Below the pieces are notes generated by a model, which made no database searches, was not told the DNA's origin, and saw only the letters and a list, made by a program, of their open reading frames with translations. 64,000 bases of DNA, taken from NCBI GenBank assembly GCA_026702845.1, contig JADCLS010000023.1, forward strand, positions 4,208 to 68,207. The letters run 5' to 3'. This DNA comes from Candidatus Heimdallarchaeota archaeon. Lineage in GTDB: Archaea > Asgardarchaeota > Heimdallarchaeia > Heimdallarchaeales > Kariarchaeaceae. Within the stretch, counting starts at the first letter, position 1. Each line of letters begins with the position of its first letter. Position numbers and translations under genes: made by a program. Positions 37,693-47,754 of this stretch are shown piece after piece.

Positions 37693-38643
37693 TTATTTGG
37701 TTAGTTTTTTCTCAAAAGGTTCATAGAGAGGCATTTTCTCCAATTCTACTAGGTTCTTGTCGATGGTTTTCGTCAATATTCGTAGATCAAAAGTAAAATT
37801 ACTATCGGCAAATGGATTCATAATCTCACGACCTATATCCGCAAATCCAAAGAATATGTATGTAGCTATTGGCATCACAATCAAAGCAGCAAGATAATTC
37901 AATGATACTAATCCCACAGCCATCCAAACAAGATAAATATGAATTAACCTGTATGTAAGGATAGTATAGGCTGGTGGTACAGGTGTATTCTTAATTCGTT
38001 CACATCCACCATAATGGTTGGTCATCCGTTGCAAGACATCAATTATGGATACATAGTTGAAATCATTGATATACCCTTGATCATGAAGGATTGATAATTG
38101 ATGATGCATAGATAAGATGATAGCATTGGCCTTATGCTCGAGGGTCAGAATTTTAATAGGTAGATCATCGATATATGGGATTGCCTGCGCTCTATCATGT
38201 GCATAATCTCGTAATTGATGTTTAATAAAGAAAATACAGGATACCATATTCCTTATCAATGCTGTTTTAATCTGTTCCAACTCCACCTCAGTTTTTTCTC
38301 CTTCTCTATATCGGATATTCGTTCTCACTACCATCGAGAAATTTCTGGCATCATTGACAATTTTACCCCATAATTCTCTTCCCTCATGGAATCTCTGATA
38401 CGCATTATTGTTTCTGAACTGTATGATAAATGAAATCGCTATCCCAAATATCGAGAGTGGTACTAATGCAGTCTCTACGGCAGGTAATCCAATATTTTCA
38501 TAGACGGGATGATTATCCAAAAAGAAATCTATATAGATCCAAAATACGGAGAATAGCATGTAGAATAGACTTTTCTTCCAGATTCTACTAAGAATTGTAT
38601 TATCCCAGCTTACTAAATCCGTTAATTTGAATGTCTGACTCAT
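37693..38643 (-). CDS. Bestrophin-like anion channel family protein
   Basis: A 316-residue membrane protein with the bestrophin/UPF0187 layout: an N-terminal helix pair with SLFYMLFSVFW, the conserved block IQFRNNNAYQRFHEGRELWG near residue 75, a cytoplasmic helical domain and further membrane helices. Prokaryotic members form pentameric channels for anions or cations. The family match is clear from the RNNNAYxRFxEGR block. The promoter element AGTTTAAATG at about 38665 fits a leaderless start at ATG 38643. It lies next to the cation exchanger, but the two have separate promoters. Confidence 0.88.
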   Translation of the reverse strand: MSQTFKLTDLVSWDNTILSRIWKKSLFYMLFSVFWIYIDFFLDNHPVYENIGLPAVETALVPLSIFGIAISFIIQFRNNNAYQRFHEGRELWGKIVNDARNFSMVVRTNIRYREGEKTEVELEQIKTALIRNMVSCIFFIKHQLRDYAHDRAQAIPYIDDLPIKILTLEHKANAIILSMHHQLSILHDQGYINDFNYVSIIDVLQRMTNHYGGCERIKNTPVPPAYTILTYRLIHIYLVWMAVGLVSLNYLAALIVMPIATYIFFGFADIGREIMNPFADSNFTFDLRILTKTIDKNLVELEKMPLYEPFEKKLTK

Positions 38644-38767
38644 TAGTAAACAAATAAAGAATTACATTTAAACTAATAGGTATCAAATGCGTAATAGAAA
38701 TTAATTTGACCGTAATTACTATTTGATAAATTTAATAATTATCTATTGTGATTGACAACAGCTTCAC

Positions 38768-39079
38768 TTATTTAATCAAGAAATGATCTTCTGGAACAAC
38801 TGTATCACAATTATGACAGGTTGGAGTTCCTATTGATATATTGGTATTGCATTCTGGATTGGGACATAGTTTATACCTGTACTGTTTTGGACTTTTTTTG
38901 TTCTCACCATTAAGTTTCCTTAGAACAACAGGATAGAATTGAATTATGAGTATACTGGCCACAAGGATGAGTCCAATAATTAATACATTCTGACCAAAGG
39001 ATCCATCGAATGCACCGAAAATATTTGCTATAGCAATTGCTGCAACAAATAAAATTAGAACTTTCTGTATGATATTCAT
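38768..39079 (-). CDS. Small membrane protein with C-terminal zinc ribbon
   Basis: A 103-residue protein with two membrane helices (VLILFVAAIAIANIF and VLIIGLILVASILII) and a C-terminal double-CxxC segment, CPNPEC and CHNC, which should bind one zinc ion. Zinc-ribbon plus membrane-hairpin proteins are common in archaea and have no single role. The TATA box AATTTATAAGTG near 39101-39112 gives a leaderless start at ATG 39079. It is divergent from the ABC exporter operon. Confidence 0.75.
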   Translation of the reverse strand: MNIIQKVLILFVAAIAIANIFGAFDGSFGQNVLIIGLILVASILIIQFYPVVLRKLNGENKKSPKQYRYKLCPNPECNTNISIGTPTCHNCDTVVPEDHFLIK

Positions 39080-39306
39080 AATGAAGATTCCTTTGACACA
39101 CTTATAAATTTTTAAATGCTTAACTGAATAAATAAAACAAAAAATATAATTTTAAAAAATAAAAAAATATTTTTATTAATTTGTAATAATTTATATTATT
39201 TTGAAATATATAAAATTAAATCTTTCAAGACACCTATGGGACGATTTCGAAGAATCATGGATTGTTCGCGTCCCTTAATCTTATAAGCTAGAAATTCTAC
39301 ATACCG

Positions 39307-41103
39307 ATGATGACATCCGCAGAGATATCGGAACAAAAACAATCAGGTTTCATCAGGTGGATAGTAGGCTATTTACTGGATCATCCAATTATGACTAGTA
39401 TTGTCTATTTCACTGCCCTAGTGGAGCCTTTCTTCTATATGATTCCGCTCATAATCTCAGCGGATATTGTTGATATATTACTCACTACTGGAAGTTGGGA
39501 TGCAGTATGGTCTGCATTACTATTTCTTATCCCGATCTCATTATTCCAAGTATTTCTATTTTTCCTCTCCTCATTTTTAAATGAGGTTCTGGCACATCGA
39601 GTCACAACTGATGTTACCTATGATTTATTCTCGCTTATGCAGGATAGATCTCTAACCTATCATGATGAGAAGGACAGTGGCAAGACCATGAGCCTGGCAA
39701 TGAATGATACTAGATCGCTTAACATGTTTCTTAATCCAGGTATTCGTATGATCCTTGCCTTTGTATCCATCTATGTGGTGGCAGGTATCATTCTATCACT
39801 TGTAGATATGATGCTTGTTTATATACTCCTTGTGGTCATGTGTATCTTCACCTATCAGGTGATCCTCTATCGAAAGAAACTTGGCCCCATCTCATCACAA
39901 GTACTGGAGGAACAAGCTGATCTTGCTTCAATAAGCTCTGATACACTGGGTGCTATGAGAGATGTGAAATCATACAGGTCTGAAATGACTTTTAACAAGA
40001 AATTCTCAAGGAAGGTGACAAAGCAGGCTGTTACGATGGAACTGGAAGGTAAGGTGGGAACACTTTTTTGGCCCTCTCTAATCGTATTATTTGCAGCAGT
40101 TGGTATGACCTCGTATTCTATCTATCTACTCTATCTTGGATTGGTCACATACAAAAGCCTGGTATTGGTAACTACTGCCATGTCATTAGTCTATGGCTTC
40201 TCTACAGAATTCAAATGGATTTCTTTCATCATGGCAGGTGGCTTTGCCAGTGCAGAACGTCTCAATGCCTTTGTTAATGAGGAAGATCCCTATAAGATGG
40301 AGGATGGATTCAGGCCCTATGAAGATTTATCAGCCACCATTGAGTTTAGAAATGTTAGTTTTGGTTTTGATGTGAGGGATAAAAATGGGAAGGTAACTGG
40401 ATATAACCAAGCATTGAGCAATATCTCCTTCAAAGTCAATGATTCTGAGACAATTGCAGTTGTAGGGGGTCCTGGTAGTGGAAAATCTTCCCTGATTAAA
40501 TTGATACAGAGACTCTATACTCCTGATGATGGTACAATTCTAATAGGTGGGCATCCCATCAATGAGTTTGAGAATACTTCCTTACGTAAGCAAATGGCAA
40601 CTGTAGAACAGGAAATTCATTTATTCAATGATACTGTATTTGAGAATATTCGTTTTGGTAGACCAGATGCTAGCAGAGAGGAAGTTTTTCGTGCAGCTGA
40701 GTTGGCACAGGCAAATTCTTTCATAGAAGAATTTGAAAACGGATATGATGAGCTGATTGGAGATAATGGTGTGCGTCTATCTGGAGGACAGGCCCAGCGA
40801 ATCGCTATCGCCAGAGCTTTACTAATCAATCCTGTAATATTGATTCTTGATGATGGTGCTTCAGCACTTGATGCTCGTACTGAGCAAAGAATACAAAAAG
40901 CAATCACTGAGATATTGAAAACACGTACTACAATCATCACTACACACAGACTGGCTATCATTGCCAATGCTGATCGAGTTCTAATACTGGATCGGGGTGA
41001 AGTTAAGGGATTTGGTACTCATGAAGAGCTGATCCACAACAATACATATTACAGAAGATTTTTTGAACGGCATTACGAGTTGCCACCTTTGGAGGCGAAT
41101 TGA
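39307..41103 (+). CDS. ABC exporter half-transporter with degenerate ATP site (pair 1)
   Basis: A 598-residue half-transporter. Six membrane helices occupy about 15-320 and the ATPase domain follows. The Walker A is GGPGSGKSS, the signature is the canonical LSGGQAQR, and Walker B ends ILDDGAS with Asp in place of the catalytic Glu. The downstream partner has a canonical Glu and an altered signature, so the pair forms one consensus and one degenerate site, as in TM287/288 and BmrCD. TTATAAG at 39281 lies 26 bases before ATG 39307, a leaderless promoter. It probably exports drugs, lipids or peptides. Confidence 0.92.
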   Translation: MMTSAEISEQKQSGFIRWIVGYLLDHPIMTSIVYFTALVEPFFYMIPLIISADIVDILLTTGSWDAVWSALLFLIPISLFQVFLFFLSSFLNEVLAHRVTTDVTYDLFSLMQDRSLTYHDEKDSGKTMSLAMNDTRSLNMFLNPGIRMILAFVSIYVVAGIILSLVDMMLVYILLVVMCIFTYQVILYRKKLGPISSQVLEEQADLASISSDTLGAMRDVKSYRSEMTFNKKFSRKVTKQAVTMELEGKVGTLFWPSLIVLFAAVGMTSYSIYLLYLGLVTYKSLVLVTTAMSLVYGFSTEFKWISFIMAGGFASAERLNAFVNEEDPYKMEDGFRPYEDLSATIEFRNVSFGFDVRDKNGKVTGYNQALSNISFKVNDSETIAVVGGPGSGKSSLIKLIQRLYTPDDGTILIGGHPINEFENTSLRKQMATVEQEIHLFNDTVFENIRFGRPDASREEVFRAAELAQANSFIEEFENGYDELIGDNGVRLSGGQAQRIAIARALLINPVILILDDGASALDARTEQRIQKAITEILKTRTTIITTHRLAIIANADRVLILDRGEVKGFGTHEELIHNNTYYRRFFERHYELPPLEAN

Positions 41104-41104
41104 C

Positions 41105-42913
41105 ATGGCTGAGGAAGAAGAAAGGGTCAATGTTAGCTTTAGAGATAAACGTCTCTTATCCATTATATGGGAGTATCTAAGACCACAAAAAAGATTATTC
41201 TACACCATTTCAGCTATTTTAGTCTTTTCTGTTTTAATTGGTATAGCCTCACCATTGCTTTTTCAGGATGTGCTCTCCCAAGTTGAGCAGAAAACTGAAG
41301 ATAAGAACAGGGTGATTGTTGGTATAAGTCTGTATTTAACAGTGGGAATTATTGCTTGGGTAGTACAGCTTGGTCTATTCCTGTTGATCACAAGGTTGAA
41401 TGCCCGATTTATCCGTGACATCCGTTCCAAGGCCTATGCTAAGGTGCTCAAGAACAAGTTGAGTTTCTTTGATAAACAAAAATCAGGTAATCTTACCTCC
41501 CGATTGATTTATGACACACGTGAATTATCAAATATAGCTATGCATCTATCTTGGTTTGTAATTTCATTGTTTCAGGTGAGTGTCTCAATAATTATACTCT
41601 TCGCCTTCTCGTTTAGAATTGCAATATGGGTAGTAGGTGCAATGCCGATCATTATTGTCTTATCCATCTTCTTTGCACGACTTGAACGTAGAGCAACCAA
41701 AAAATGGCGTGAGAAGTTCAGCGATGTAAATCACAAGTTCAGTGAGATCATGGCAAAAATCGCCATTTCTAAGACCTTCAATCGAGAAGAGGAGAATCTT
41801 AGATACTTTAAGGAGATTAATGAGGCAACTTTTAAAGCATCAGTCATAAGAGGCCTTGCAATATTTATCTTCTGGCCTATAACTGACCTATTCAAGCACG
41901 CATTTACCTTTATTGTCCTGTATGTGGGTGCACAGGAAGTTCAGGCTGGTTTACCAATTGCCACCTTTATCATGTTCCTTGTGCTCATAAACTACTTCTA
42001 CTGGCCTTTGATAAGCCTTGCAGAGAATTACAAGTCCATTCAGGATGTATTGGCCTCATTCGAGCGATTGGCCAGGATAGCCCACGATCCCACTCTGGTG
42101 GAGGAGGATAATGGAACACATGATGCTTCTTTGATAAAGGGTAAACTCGAATTTCGTGATGTTAGTTTTGCCTATGATGAGGAAAATTATGTTCTCAAGA
42201 ATCTCAATTTTATCGTACAACCTGGTCAGAGAATTGCTCTAGTTGGACATACCGGTGCTGGTAAATCAACCATTGGATCCTTGCTCATGCGATACTACCC
42301 CATCACCAAGGGACAGATCCTCATAGATGATATTCCAATTGAGGAGTATACTTTGGGTTCTTACAGAGAAAGCTTGTCAATGGTATCTCAGCGAGTTCTG
42401 CTATTCAAAGGAACAATACGTGAGAACCTAAAAGTATCTGATTCAGAATTAACCGATGAACAGATATGGGATGCATTAGAACAGGTTCAGGCCAAGGAGT
42501 TCATTGATCGATTACCCGAGAAATTGGATACTATTGTCGAAGAAGAGGGTAAAAATCTAAGTCAAGGAGAAAAGCAAATGATCAGCTTTGCCAGAGCACT
42601 TCTGAGCAATCCTAAGATAGTTATCTTTGATGAGGCCACCTCTGCAGTTGACCTGTATACAGAGAGTAAGATCTTGGATGCTATAGATGTTGTGCTTAAA
42701 GGTAGAACTGCAATTTCCATAGCTCATCGTCTAACCACTATCCTAAATTCTGATTTGATAGTTGTGCTTGAGGATGGAGAGATTAAGGAGATGGGAACCC
42801 ATACTGAGTTATTGGAACACGGTAAAATATACGCAGAGATGTATAATCTCTATCTTGAGACGCAATCTGCTAAATACCTAAACAAAATTATTTCTAAAAT
42901 TGAACATCCTTAA
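41105..42913 (+). CDS. ABC exporter half-transporter with canonical ATP site (pair 1)
   Basis: A 602-residue half-transporter. ATG 41105 lies one base after the previous stop; the longer in-frame ATG upstream would overlap that gene. The six-helix domain is followed by Walker A GHTGAGKST, altered signature LSQGEKQM, Walker B IVIFDEATSAVD with the catalytic Glu, and H-loop IAHRLT. The altered signature faces the partner's Asp-containing site, while the partner's LSGGQ completes this subunit's active site. The two genes are translationally coupled. Confidence 0.92.
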   Translation: MAEEEERVNVSFRDKRLLSIIWEYLRPQKRLFYTISAILVFSVLIGIASPLLFQDVLSQVEQKTEDKNRVIVGISLYLTVGIIAWVVQLGLFLLITRLNARFIRDIRSKAYAKVLKNKLSFFDKQKSGNLTSRLIYDTRELSNIAMHLSWFVISLFQVSVSIIILFAFSFRIAIWVVGAMPIIIVLSIFFARLERRATKKWREKFSDVNHKFSEIMAKIAISKTFNREEENLRYFKEINEATFKASVIRGLAIFIFWPITDLFKHAFTFIVLYVGAQEVQAGLPIATFIMFLVLINYFYWPLISLAENYKSIQDVLASFERLARIAHDPTLVEEDNGTHDASLIKGKLEFRDVSFAYDEENYVLKNLNFIVQPGQRIALVGHTGAGKSTIGSLLMRYYPITKGQILIDDIPIEEYTLGSYRESLSMVSQRVLLFKGTIRENLKVSDSELTDEQIWDALEQVQAKEFIDRLPEKLDTIVEEEGKNLSQGEKQMISFARALLSNPKIVIFDEATSAVDLYTESKILDAIDVVLKGRTAISIAHRLTTILNSDLIVVLEDGEIKEMGTHTELLEHGKIYAEMYNLYLETQSAKYLNKIISKIEHP

Positions 42914-43075
42914 CTTCTAATTATTGACTAGTAAGAGTGAATAAATATTTCAGGGGGATCAAAACCAGAATTGAACTGTGATTTAAAATATAAGTCATAA
43001 TTTAGAAATAAATGAATTTATAAATCCATATTATCCCATTGTAAACTCTTAAAATACAAGAATAGAATTACTATT

Positions 43076-43912
43076 ATGGAATACACTCGGCACAAAGTAT
43101 ACAATCCAGATGTACAAACTAAAATTTCTCCTCTTGAGAAAATAATCGCCTCATTGAGGGATACTGATGAAATGCTTCAGTATTTTGATAATGCTCATCC
43201 TGATCTTTTTACTCAATATCTTAAGAGAATCGAGAATCAGATAAGTCGTCTGGTCAATTATAGATCCAACATGAATACCCTCTCTCTTAAAGAATTAATT
43301 AGAGAAAACAAGCTCAATAAATCATATGAGAAAATATTTGAGATATCAGTACATTTTCTCTGTCAGTATATGCAGCTATCTCCTGATTATCAGTTTGATA
43401 GTGATCAAGAATATACAATCGCAACAAGAATTTCATTCGGAACTCTCATAGTGCCTCGATATTACTTGATATCTTGTTTGATAGATGTAATGGGTAGAGA
43501 GAGAGGTATCTCTGAGTATAAAAAATACATTACACATATCACTTCAGAACCAATAGAGAATCAGATAGATAGGCCTGTAGCTGAATTACGCGAGGGAATG
43601 ATCAAAGCATGGACGAGAGACCAGGTCTTGGATTTTGCAGTTTACTCCTTTGATGATGATATGTATGTTGCAAAACTAGAAAATTGCATCTGGTTTGATG
43701 CATTAAAAGATCTTGGAGATATGGAAATTGGCTACCTATCAATGTGTTATCGAGGTCCATTCATGATGAAGAAACAATTTAAATATGTAAGACAGAGGAG
43801 ATCAGTTACTTTGTTTGATCATGATTATTGTGATGAGTTATATTGGAATGAAAAGAAACATCTTGATCCTGAACATCCCTCCTTGGAATTTCTTGATAAA
43901 TTGAAGATTTAG
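43076..43912 (+). CDS. Protein of unknown function between the two ABC exporters
   Basis: A 278-residue soluble protein I do not recognise. It is largely helical with a C-terminal region rich in aromatic and basic residues (YRGPFMMKKQFKYVRQRR) and no signal or membrane segment. A TATA-like CTTAAAATAC (43049) precedes ATG 43076 by 27 bases. It sits alone between two exporter operons, which makes a link to export or its regulation possible but unproven. It has no clear helix-turn-helix, so it is not an obvious repressor for the operators at 43965-44116. Confidence 0.65.
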   Translation: MEYTRHKVYNPDVQTKISPLEKIIASLRDTDEMLQYFDNAHPDLFTQYLKRIENQISRLVNYRSNMNTLSLKELIRENKLNKSYEKIFEISVHFLCQYMQLSPDYQFDSDQEYTIATRISFGTLIVPRYYLISCLIDVMGRERGISEYKKYITHITSEPIENQIDRPVAELREGMIKAWTRDQVLDFAVYSFDDDMYVAKLENCIWFDALKDLGDMEIGYLSMCYRGPFMMKKQFKYVRQRRSVTLFDHDYCDELYWNEKKHLDPEHPSLEFLDKLKI

Positions 43913-43964
43913 TAAAATGATTCATATATTATCATTCATTACTTTGGATGTTTGGAAAAGTGTG

Positions 43965-43980
43965 GGTGTATTATTACACC
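43965..43980. promoter_or_regulatory. Inverted repeat GGTGTA-TTAT-TACACC, operator candidate
   Basis: A perfect six-base inverted repeat with a four-base spacer, about 55 bases after the stop of the 278-residue gene and 150 bases before the second exporter operon. It could be a distal operator or a short terminator hairpin. The run of T expected of an intrinsic terminator is missing, and a related half-site GTGTAACC follows at 43986. Confidence 0.4.
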
Positions 43981-44005
43981 TATAAGTGTAACCTTGGTAA
44001 AACTG

Positions 44006-44116
44006 TATTCATGTTAAACATGTAATACTGATTGGCCGAGACCGAATTATTTTAAATAGTATTAATCTATTGACTGAATCATAAATTTACTATGTATTAC
44101 ATGTTGTACATGTAAT
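44006..44116 (+). promoter_or_regulatory. Promoter flanked by two ACATGTAAT-type palindromes
   Basis: The right site (44096-44116) is a perfect nine-base inverted repeat, ATTACATGT-TGT-ACATGTAAT. The left site (44006-44027) is an imperfect version, TATTCATGTT-AAACATGTAATA. A TATA-like ATTTTAAATA lies between them near 44048-44058. The right palindrome covers the expected start of transcription and the 5' leader of the exporter gene at 44134, a common position for archaeal repressors. A GGAG ribosome binding site follows about ten bases before ATG. This is the best-defined regulatory site in the window. Confidence 0.7.
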
Positions 44117-44133
44117 CAAATGGAGCAATATAA

Positions 44134-45885
44134 ATGACAATAGAAAATTCTAGATATCCAGGTCACAAAAAATGGCTATGGGACCATTCTGTAAAGGAAA
44201 AACGACTTACTATCACATATGTTGTGGCTATCATGATCTCAGCAATCTCTGGGATATATACACCAATAATCATAGGTGATATTATAGATCAGATTATTGG
44301 AAAGCAAACCAGTCATATCAATACTAGTATTCTCATACTTGTGGGTCTTGCACTATCAACCTCGGGATTTCATGCCATCTATAATGTATTAGCAACCACT
44401 TGGGGATACAAAAATGAGAAACGTATAAGAATAGAACTATTCAACTCTCTACAATCAAAATCGATTGAGTATCATACTACCCTTGATTCAGGTAAGCTGA
44501 TGAGTCTATCTACAAATGATATGAGTAACATCTCAAATATGTACATCATGACAACTAACCTGATACATAATATCTCTTCAATCACCTTTATCATTGTGGT
44601 TTTGGCAACTCAACTTGATTTTTACCTAGCTGCATGTTTCATTCCTATCTTCCCAGCAATTATTTATACATTTAAAAAATATCGACAACGATTGATTCCA
44701 TACACCGATGATTTACTAGTTCAGTATTCAAATATGGCCACAACACTACAAGATAGCATTTCAGGTGCTGAGGTTGTAAGGGCATACTCTGCTGAGAACA
44801 CGGAACGAGGCAAATTTTATACTGCTGTAGTTAGCTTTCGAGATACATGGATAGGTCAAAATTATGCAATTGCCAAGTATTTCCCCACATTGATAACAGA
44901 TGTTGCAGTAGGTATAAATTTCCTGATCTCAATCCTCTTTGTACTTCAGGGATTCATCACTCTGGGTACATTTATTTCCATAAATTTGATCTTGATGAGG
45001 GTTAGGGGTACCCTTTCCAGTTTCCATAGAGATTGGAACAGCATGGAAAATGCACTTTCCGCAAGCTCTAGAATATTTCAAATGATTGATAGTGAAAGTG
45101 AGAGACCTGAAATCACTTCTTCGAGAACAATTGAATTTCAGGGAAAGATTGAATTCCGAAATGTTACGTTCTATCATGGATCAAATGGTTCAACAAATCC
45201 TGTGCTCAAAAATATCAGCTTTATTATTGAACCAAAACAACGTGTTGCATTAGTTGGACCTACTGGATGTGGGAAAACCACTATAGCTAAGCTTCTTCTA
45301 CGTTTCTACACTCCTCAAGAAGGTGAAATACTCATCGATGATGTCAATATTCAAGAGCTGGATTTGAAGTTACTTAGAACCAGATTAGGATATATTGAAC
45401 AGGATATTTACATATTTCCCAATTCAATACGTGAGAACATCACCTTTGGCAAACCAAACGCATCTGAAGAGGAAATCGATGACGTAGTAAGAATGGCTGA
45501 AATTAAGGAATTTATTGATGAAATGGAATTGGGTCTTGAGACTAAAGTAGGTGATAGGGGTGTAAAGCTCTCCGGTGGACAAAGACAACGCATTGCTATT
45601 GCTCGAGCTTTACTCGTGGATCCTCAGATATTAATCTTGGATGATGCTTCCTCAGCAATTGATTCATCAACGGAAGAGCGAATTGTAAAATCTATGGAAC
45701 GTGTGATGAGAAACAGAACAACAATAGTCATCACTCATCGACTTCATGCAATACGGTCATCTGACAAGATTTTGTGTTTGAAACGTGGTGCTATTGTTGC
45801 AGAGGGTACGCATGGCGAGTTGATCGATACGTCTTCTGATTATAGACGAATATTTGGAAAGCAGATAACGGAGGTGATTGCATGA
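44134..45885 (+). CDS. ABC exporter half-transporter with degenerate ATP site (pair 2)
   Basis: A 583-residue half-transporter with six membrane helices in residues 20-305. The ATPase domain has Walker A GPTGCGKTT, canonical signature LSGGQRQR and Walker B ILILDDASSAID with Asp replacing Glu. It therefore has the same asymmetry as the product of 39307. The gene has a GGAG ribosome binding site, and its leader carries the operator described at 44096-44116, so expression is probably induced by an effector. The stop overlaps the next start by four bases (ATGA). Confidence 0.92.
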   Translation: MTIENSRYPGHKKWLWDHSVKEKRLTITYVVAIMISAISGIYTPIIIGDIIDQIIGKQTSHINTSILILVGLALSTSGFHAIYNVLATTWGYKNEKRIRIELFNSLQSKSIEYHTTLDSGKLMSLSTNDMSNISNMYIMTTNLIHNISSITFIIVVLATQLDFYLAACFIPIFPAIIYTFKKYRQRLIPYTDDLLVQYSNMATTLQDSISGAEVVRAYSAENTERGKFYTAVVSFRDTWIGQNYAIAKYFPTLITDVAVGINFLISILFVLQGFITLGTFISINLILMRVRGTLSSFHRDWNSMENALSASSRIFQMIDSESERPEITSSRTIEFQGKIEFRNVTFYHGSNGSTNPVLKNISFIIEPKQRVALVGPTGCGKTTIAKLLLRFYTPQEGEILIDDVNIQELDLKLLRTRLGYIEQDIYIFPNSIRENITFGKPNASEEEIDDVVRMAEIKEFIDEMELGLETKVGDRGVKLSGGQRQRIAIARALLVDPQILILDDASSAIDSSTEERIVKSMERVMRNRTTIVITHRLHAIRSSDKILCLKRGAIVAEGTHGELIDTSSDYRRIFGKQITEVIA

Positions 45886-47693
45886 GTATTTACTCAGCAT
45901 TAGAAAAGAAGGAAAGGAAGTATTCAGATAGAAGATTATTCTCTATGTATGTTTCAAGAATGCTCCCGTTCAAAAAACAGATCTTCTACTTATGTATCCT
46001 GATTTTTACATCAATCGGCCTAACTATTGTAACACCCCTGGTTGCAGGGCAGGCCATAGATGAATTATCTCAACTGAACCCCAATATGCAGTACCTTTGG
46101 ATAATAGGTGTGATATACGCAGTTCTCATAGTATCGAACTGGATTATTTCCTATACTAGACAGATCATTTATGGGAGAATCACACCCTTTTTCTTAGAAA
46201 AGCTCCGTATGGATATATTTGATAAATTGCAAAGTCAGGATATGAGTTTCTTCGATAGAAATCAAAGAGGAGATCTTAATACTAGGGTGACCAGTGATTC
46301 TTCCGAATTTGGATCTATGACCTTCATATTTGCTGATTTCATTTCCAACATTATCATCTCAATTGGGGTTTTCACTTTTCTGATCATCTTTGACCCTATT
46401 TTGGCAGTTGTGACAATTGCAGGAACCAGTACTGTATTGATTACCGTCTATCTGTTTAGAAAACTTCTACGTTCCACAACTAAGAATTTCAGGGAATCAG
46501 TTGATAAAGTGAACTCTTCTCTTGTAGAATCTGTTGAGGGTATACATGTGGCAAAGAACTATGGGCAAGAATTGAATATCAGTGAGAAATTTGAAAAAAC
46601 GAGTGAGGAATACCGGCAAACAATTAGCAAACGAGTTATCACGAATATCCTGATCTGGCCAATTTTTGGCGTGATGGTTCGACTCACCACGGTAGCCATA
46701 GTGTTTCTCTGGAGTAATAATTTGGGTCTGAATTTGAGTTCTGGCAATCTATACATGGCAATACTGTACATCGGTGAGGTATTCTACCCTGTTATATCAA
46801 TAGGTACATTCTATGCACAAATTCAGGGAGGATTTGTTGCATTTGAGAGAATATTGGAAATTATCGATTCGGCAACGAAGGTTATTCAAGGTGAAAATCC
46901 AAGAAGAATTGAACATATAAGGGGAGATATCAAATTTGAAAATGTAGGTTTTACTTATGATTCTGGCCCAAAATTGTTTGATAATTTTAATCTGCATATC
47001 TATCCTGGAGAGAGAGTAGCCATCGTGGGCCAAACAGGTTCTGGTAAATCATCCTTAATCTCATTACTTGCTAGATTTTATGAGTTCCAAGATGGAGACA
47101 TAAAAATTGATGATATTAGTATCAGAGATCTTGATCTATCTGATTACAGAACGCATTTAGGCATTGTTCAGCAAGAAGTATTCCTGTTTAACGGTACAAT
47201 TGCTGATAATATTAAATATGGTAGAATGGATGCCTCAGAGGAGGATGTATGGAATGCAATAAAGGCTGTTCATGCAGAGGAATTAATAGAATATCTGCCT
47301 GACAAACTTGATTCTATGGTTGGTGAGAGAGGAAAATCCCTATCCACCGGTCAAAGGCAATTAATCAGCTTTGCAAGGGCCCTTCTCGCTGATCCTCAAA
47401 TCCTCATTCTTGATGAGGCTACAAGTTCTGTAGATGCTTATACCGAAGCTATTATTCAAGAAGCACTAGAAGAATTACTTGAAAATCGAACTTCAATTAT
47501 CATTGCCCATCGTTTATCAACAATTTTGAATTCAGATAGAATTTTGGTTATGCATAAGGGTCAGATTATTGAAGAGGGTACTCATGAGGATTTATTGAAC
47601 CAAAATGGTCATTATGCCTCCCTTTATGAGCAGTATTTCGAACATCATACATTAGAATGGCAGGCCAAGACCATCAGTGCATTATCTCAATAA
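45882..47693 (+). CDS. ABC exporter half-transporter with canonical ATP site (pair 2)
   Basis: A 603-residue half-transporter and the obligate partner of the previous product. Walker A is GQTGSGKSS, the signature is altered to LSTGQRQL, Walker B is ILILDEATSSVD with the catalytic Glu and the H-loop is IAHRLST. The two exporter pairs share gene order and motif asymmetry, so they probably arose by operon duplication, although their transmembrane domains have diverged. The substrate is unknown; operator control suggests induction by the compound exported. Confidence 0.92.
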   Translation: MSIYSALEKKERKYSDRRLFSMYVSRMLPFKKQIFYLCILIFTSIGLTIVTPLVAGQAIDELSQLNPNMQYLWIIGVIYAVLIVSNWIISYTRQIIYGRITPFFLEKLRMDIFDKLQSQDMSFFDRNQRGDLNTRVTSDSSEFGSMTFIFADFISNIIISIGVFTFLIIFDPILAVVTIAGTSTVLITVYLFRKLLRSTTKNFRESVDKVNSSLVESVEGIHVAKNYGQELNISEKFEKTSEEYRQTISKRVITNILIWPIFGVMVRLTTVAIVFLWSNNLGLNLSSGNLYMAILYIGEVFYPVISIGTFYAQIQGGFVAFERILEIIDSATKVIQGENPRRIEHIRGDIKFENVGFTYDSGPKLFDNFNLHIYPGERVAIVGQTGSGKSSLISLLARFYEFQDGDIKIDDISIRDLDLSDYRTHLGIVQQEVFLFNGTIADNIKYGRMDASEEDVWNAIKAVHAEELIEYLPDKLDSMVGERGKSLSTGQRQLISFARALLADPQILILDEATSSVDAYTEAIIQEALEELLENRTSIIIAHRLSTILNSDRILVMHKGQIIEEGTHEDLLNQNGHYASLYEQYFEHHTLEWQAKTISALSQ

Positions 47694-47754
47694 ATTGAAT
47701 AGAACTATAAAATATCTATTTTAAAAGTCACTATTAATATTTCCAAAATTATAC

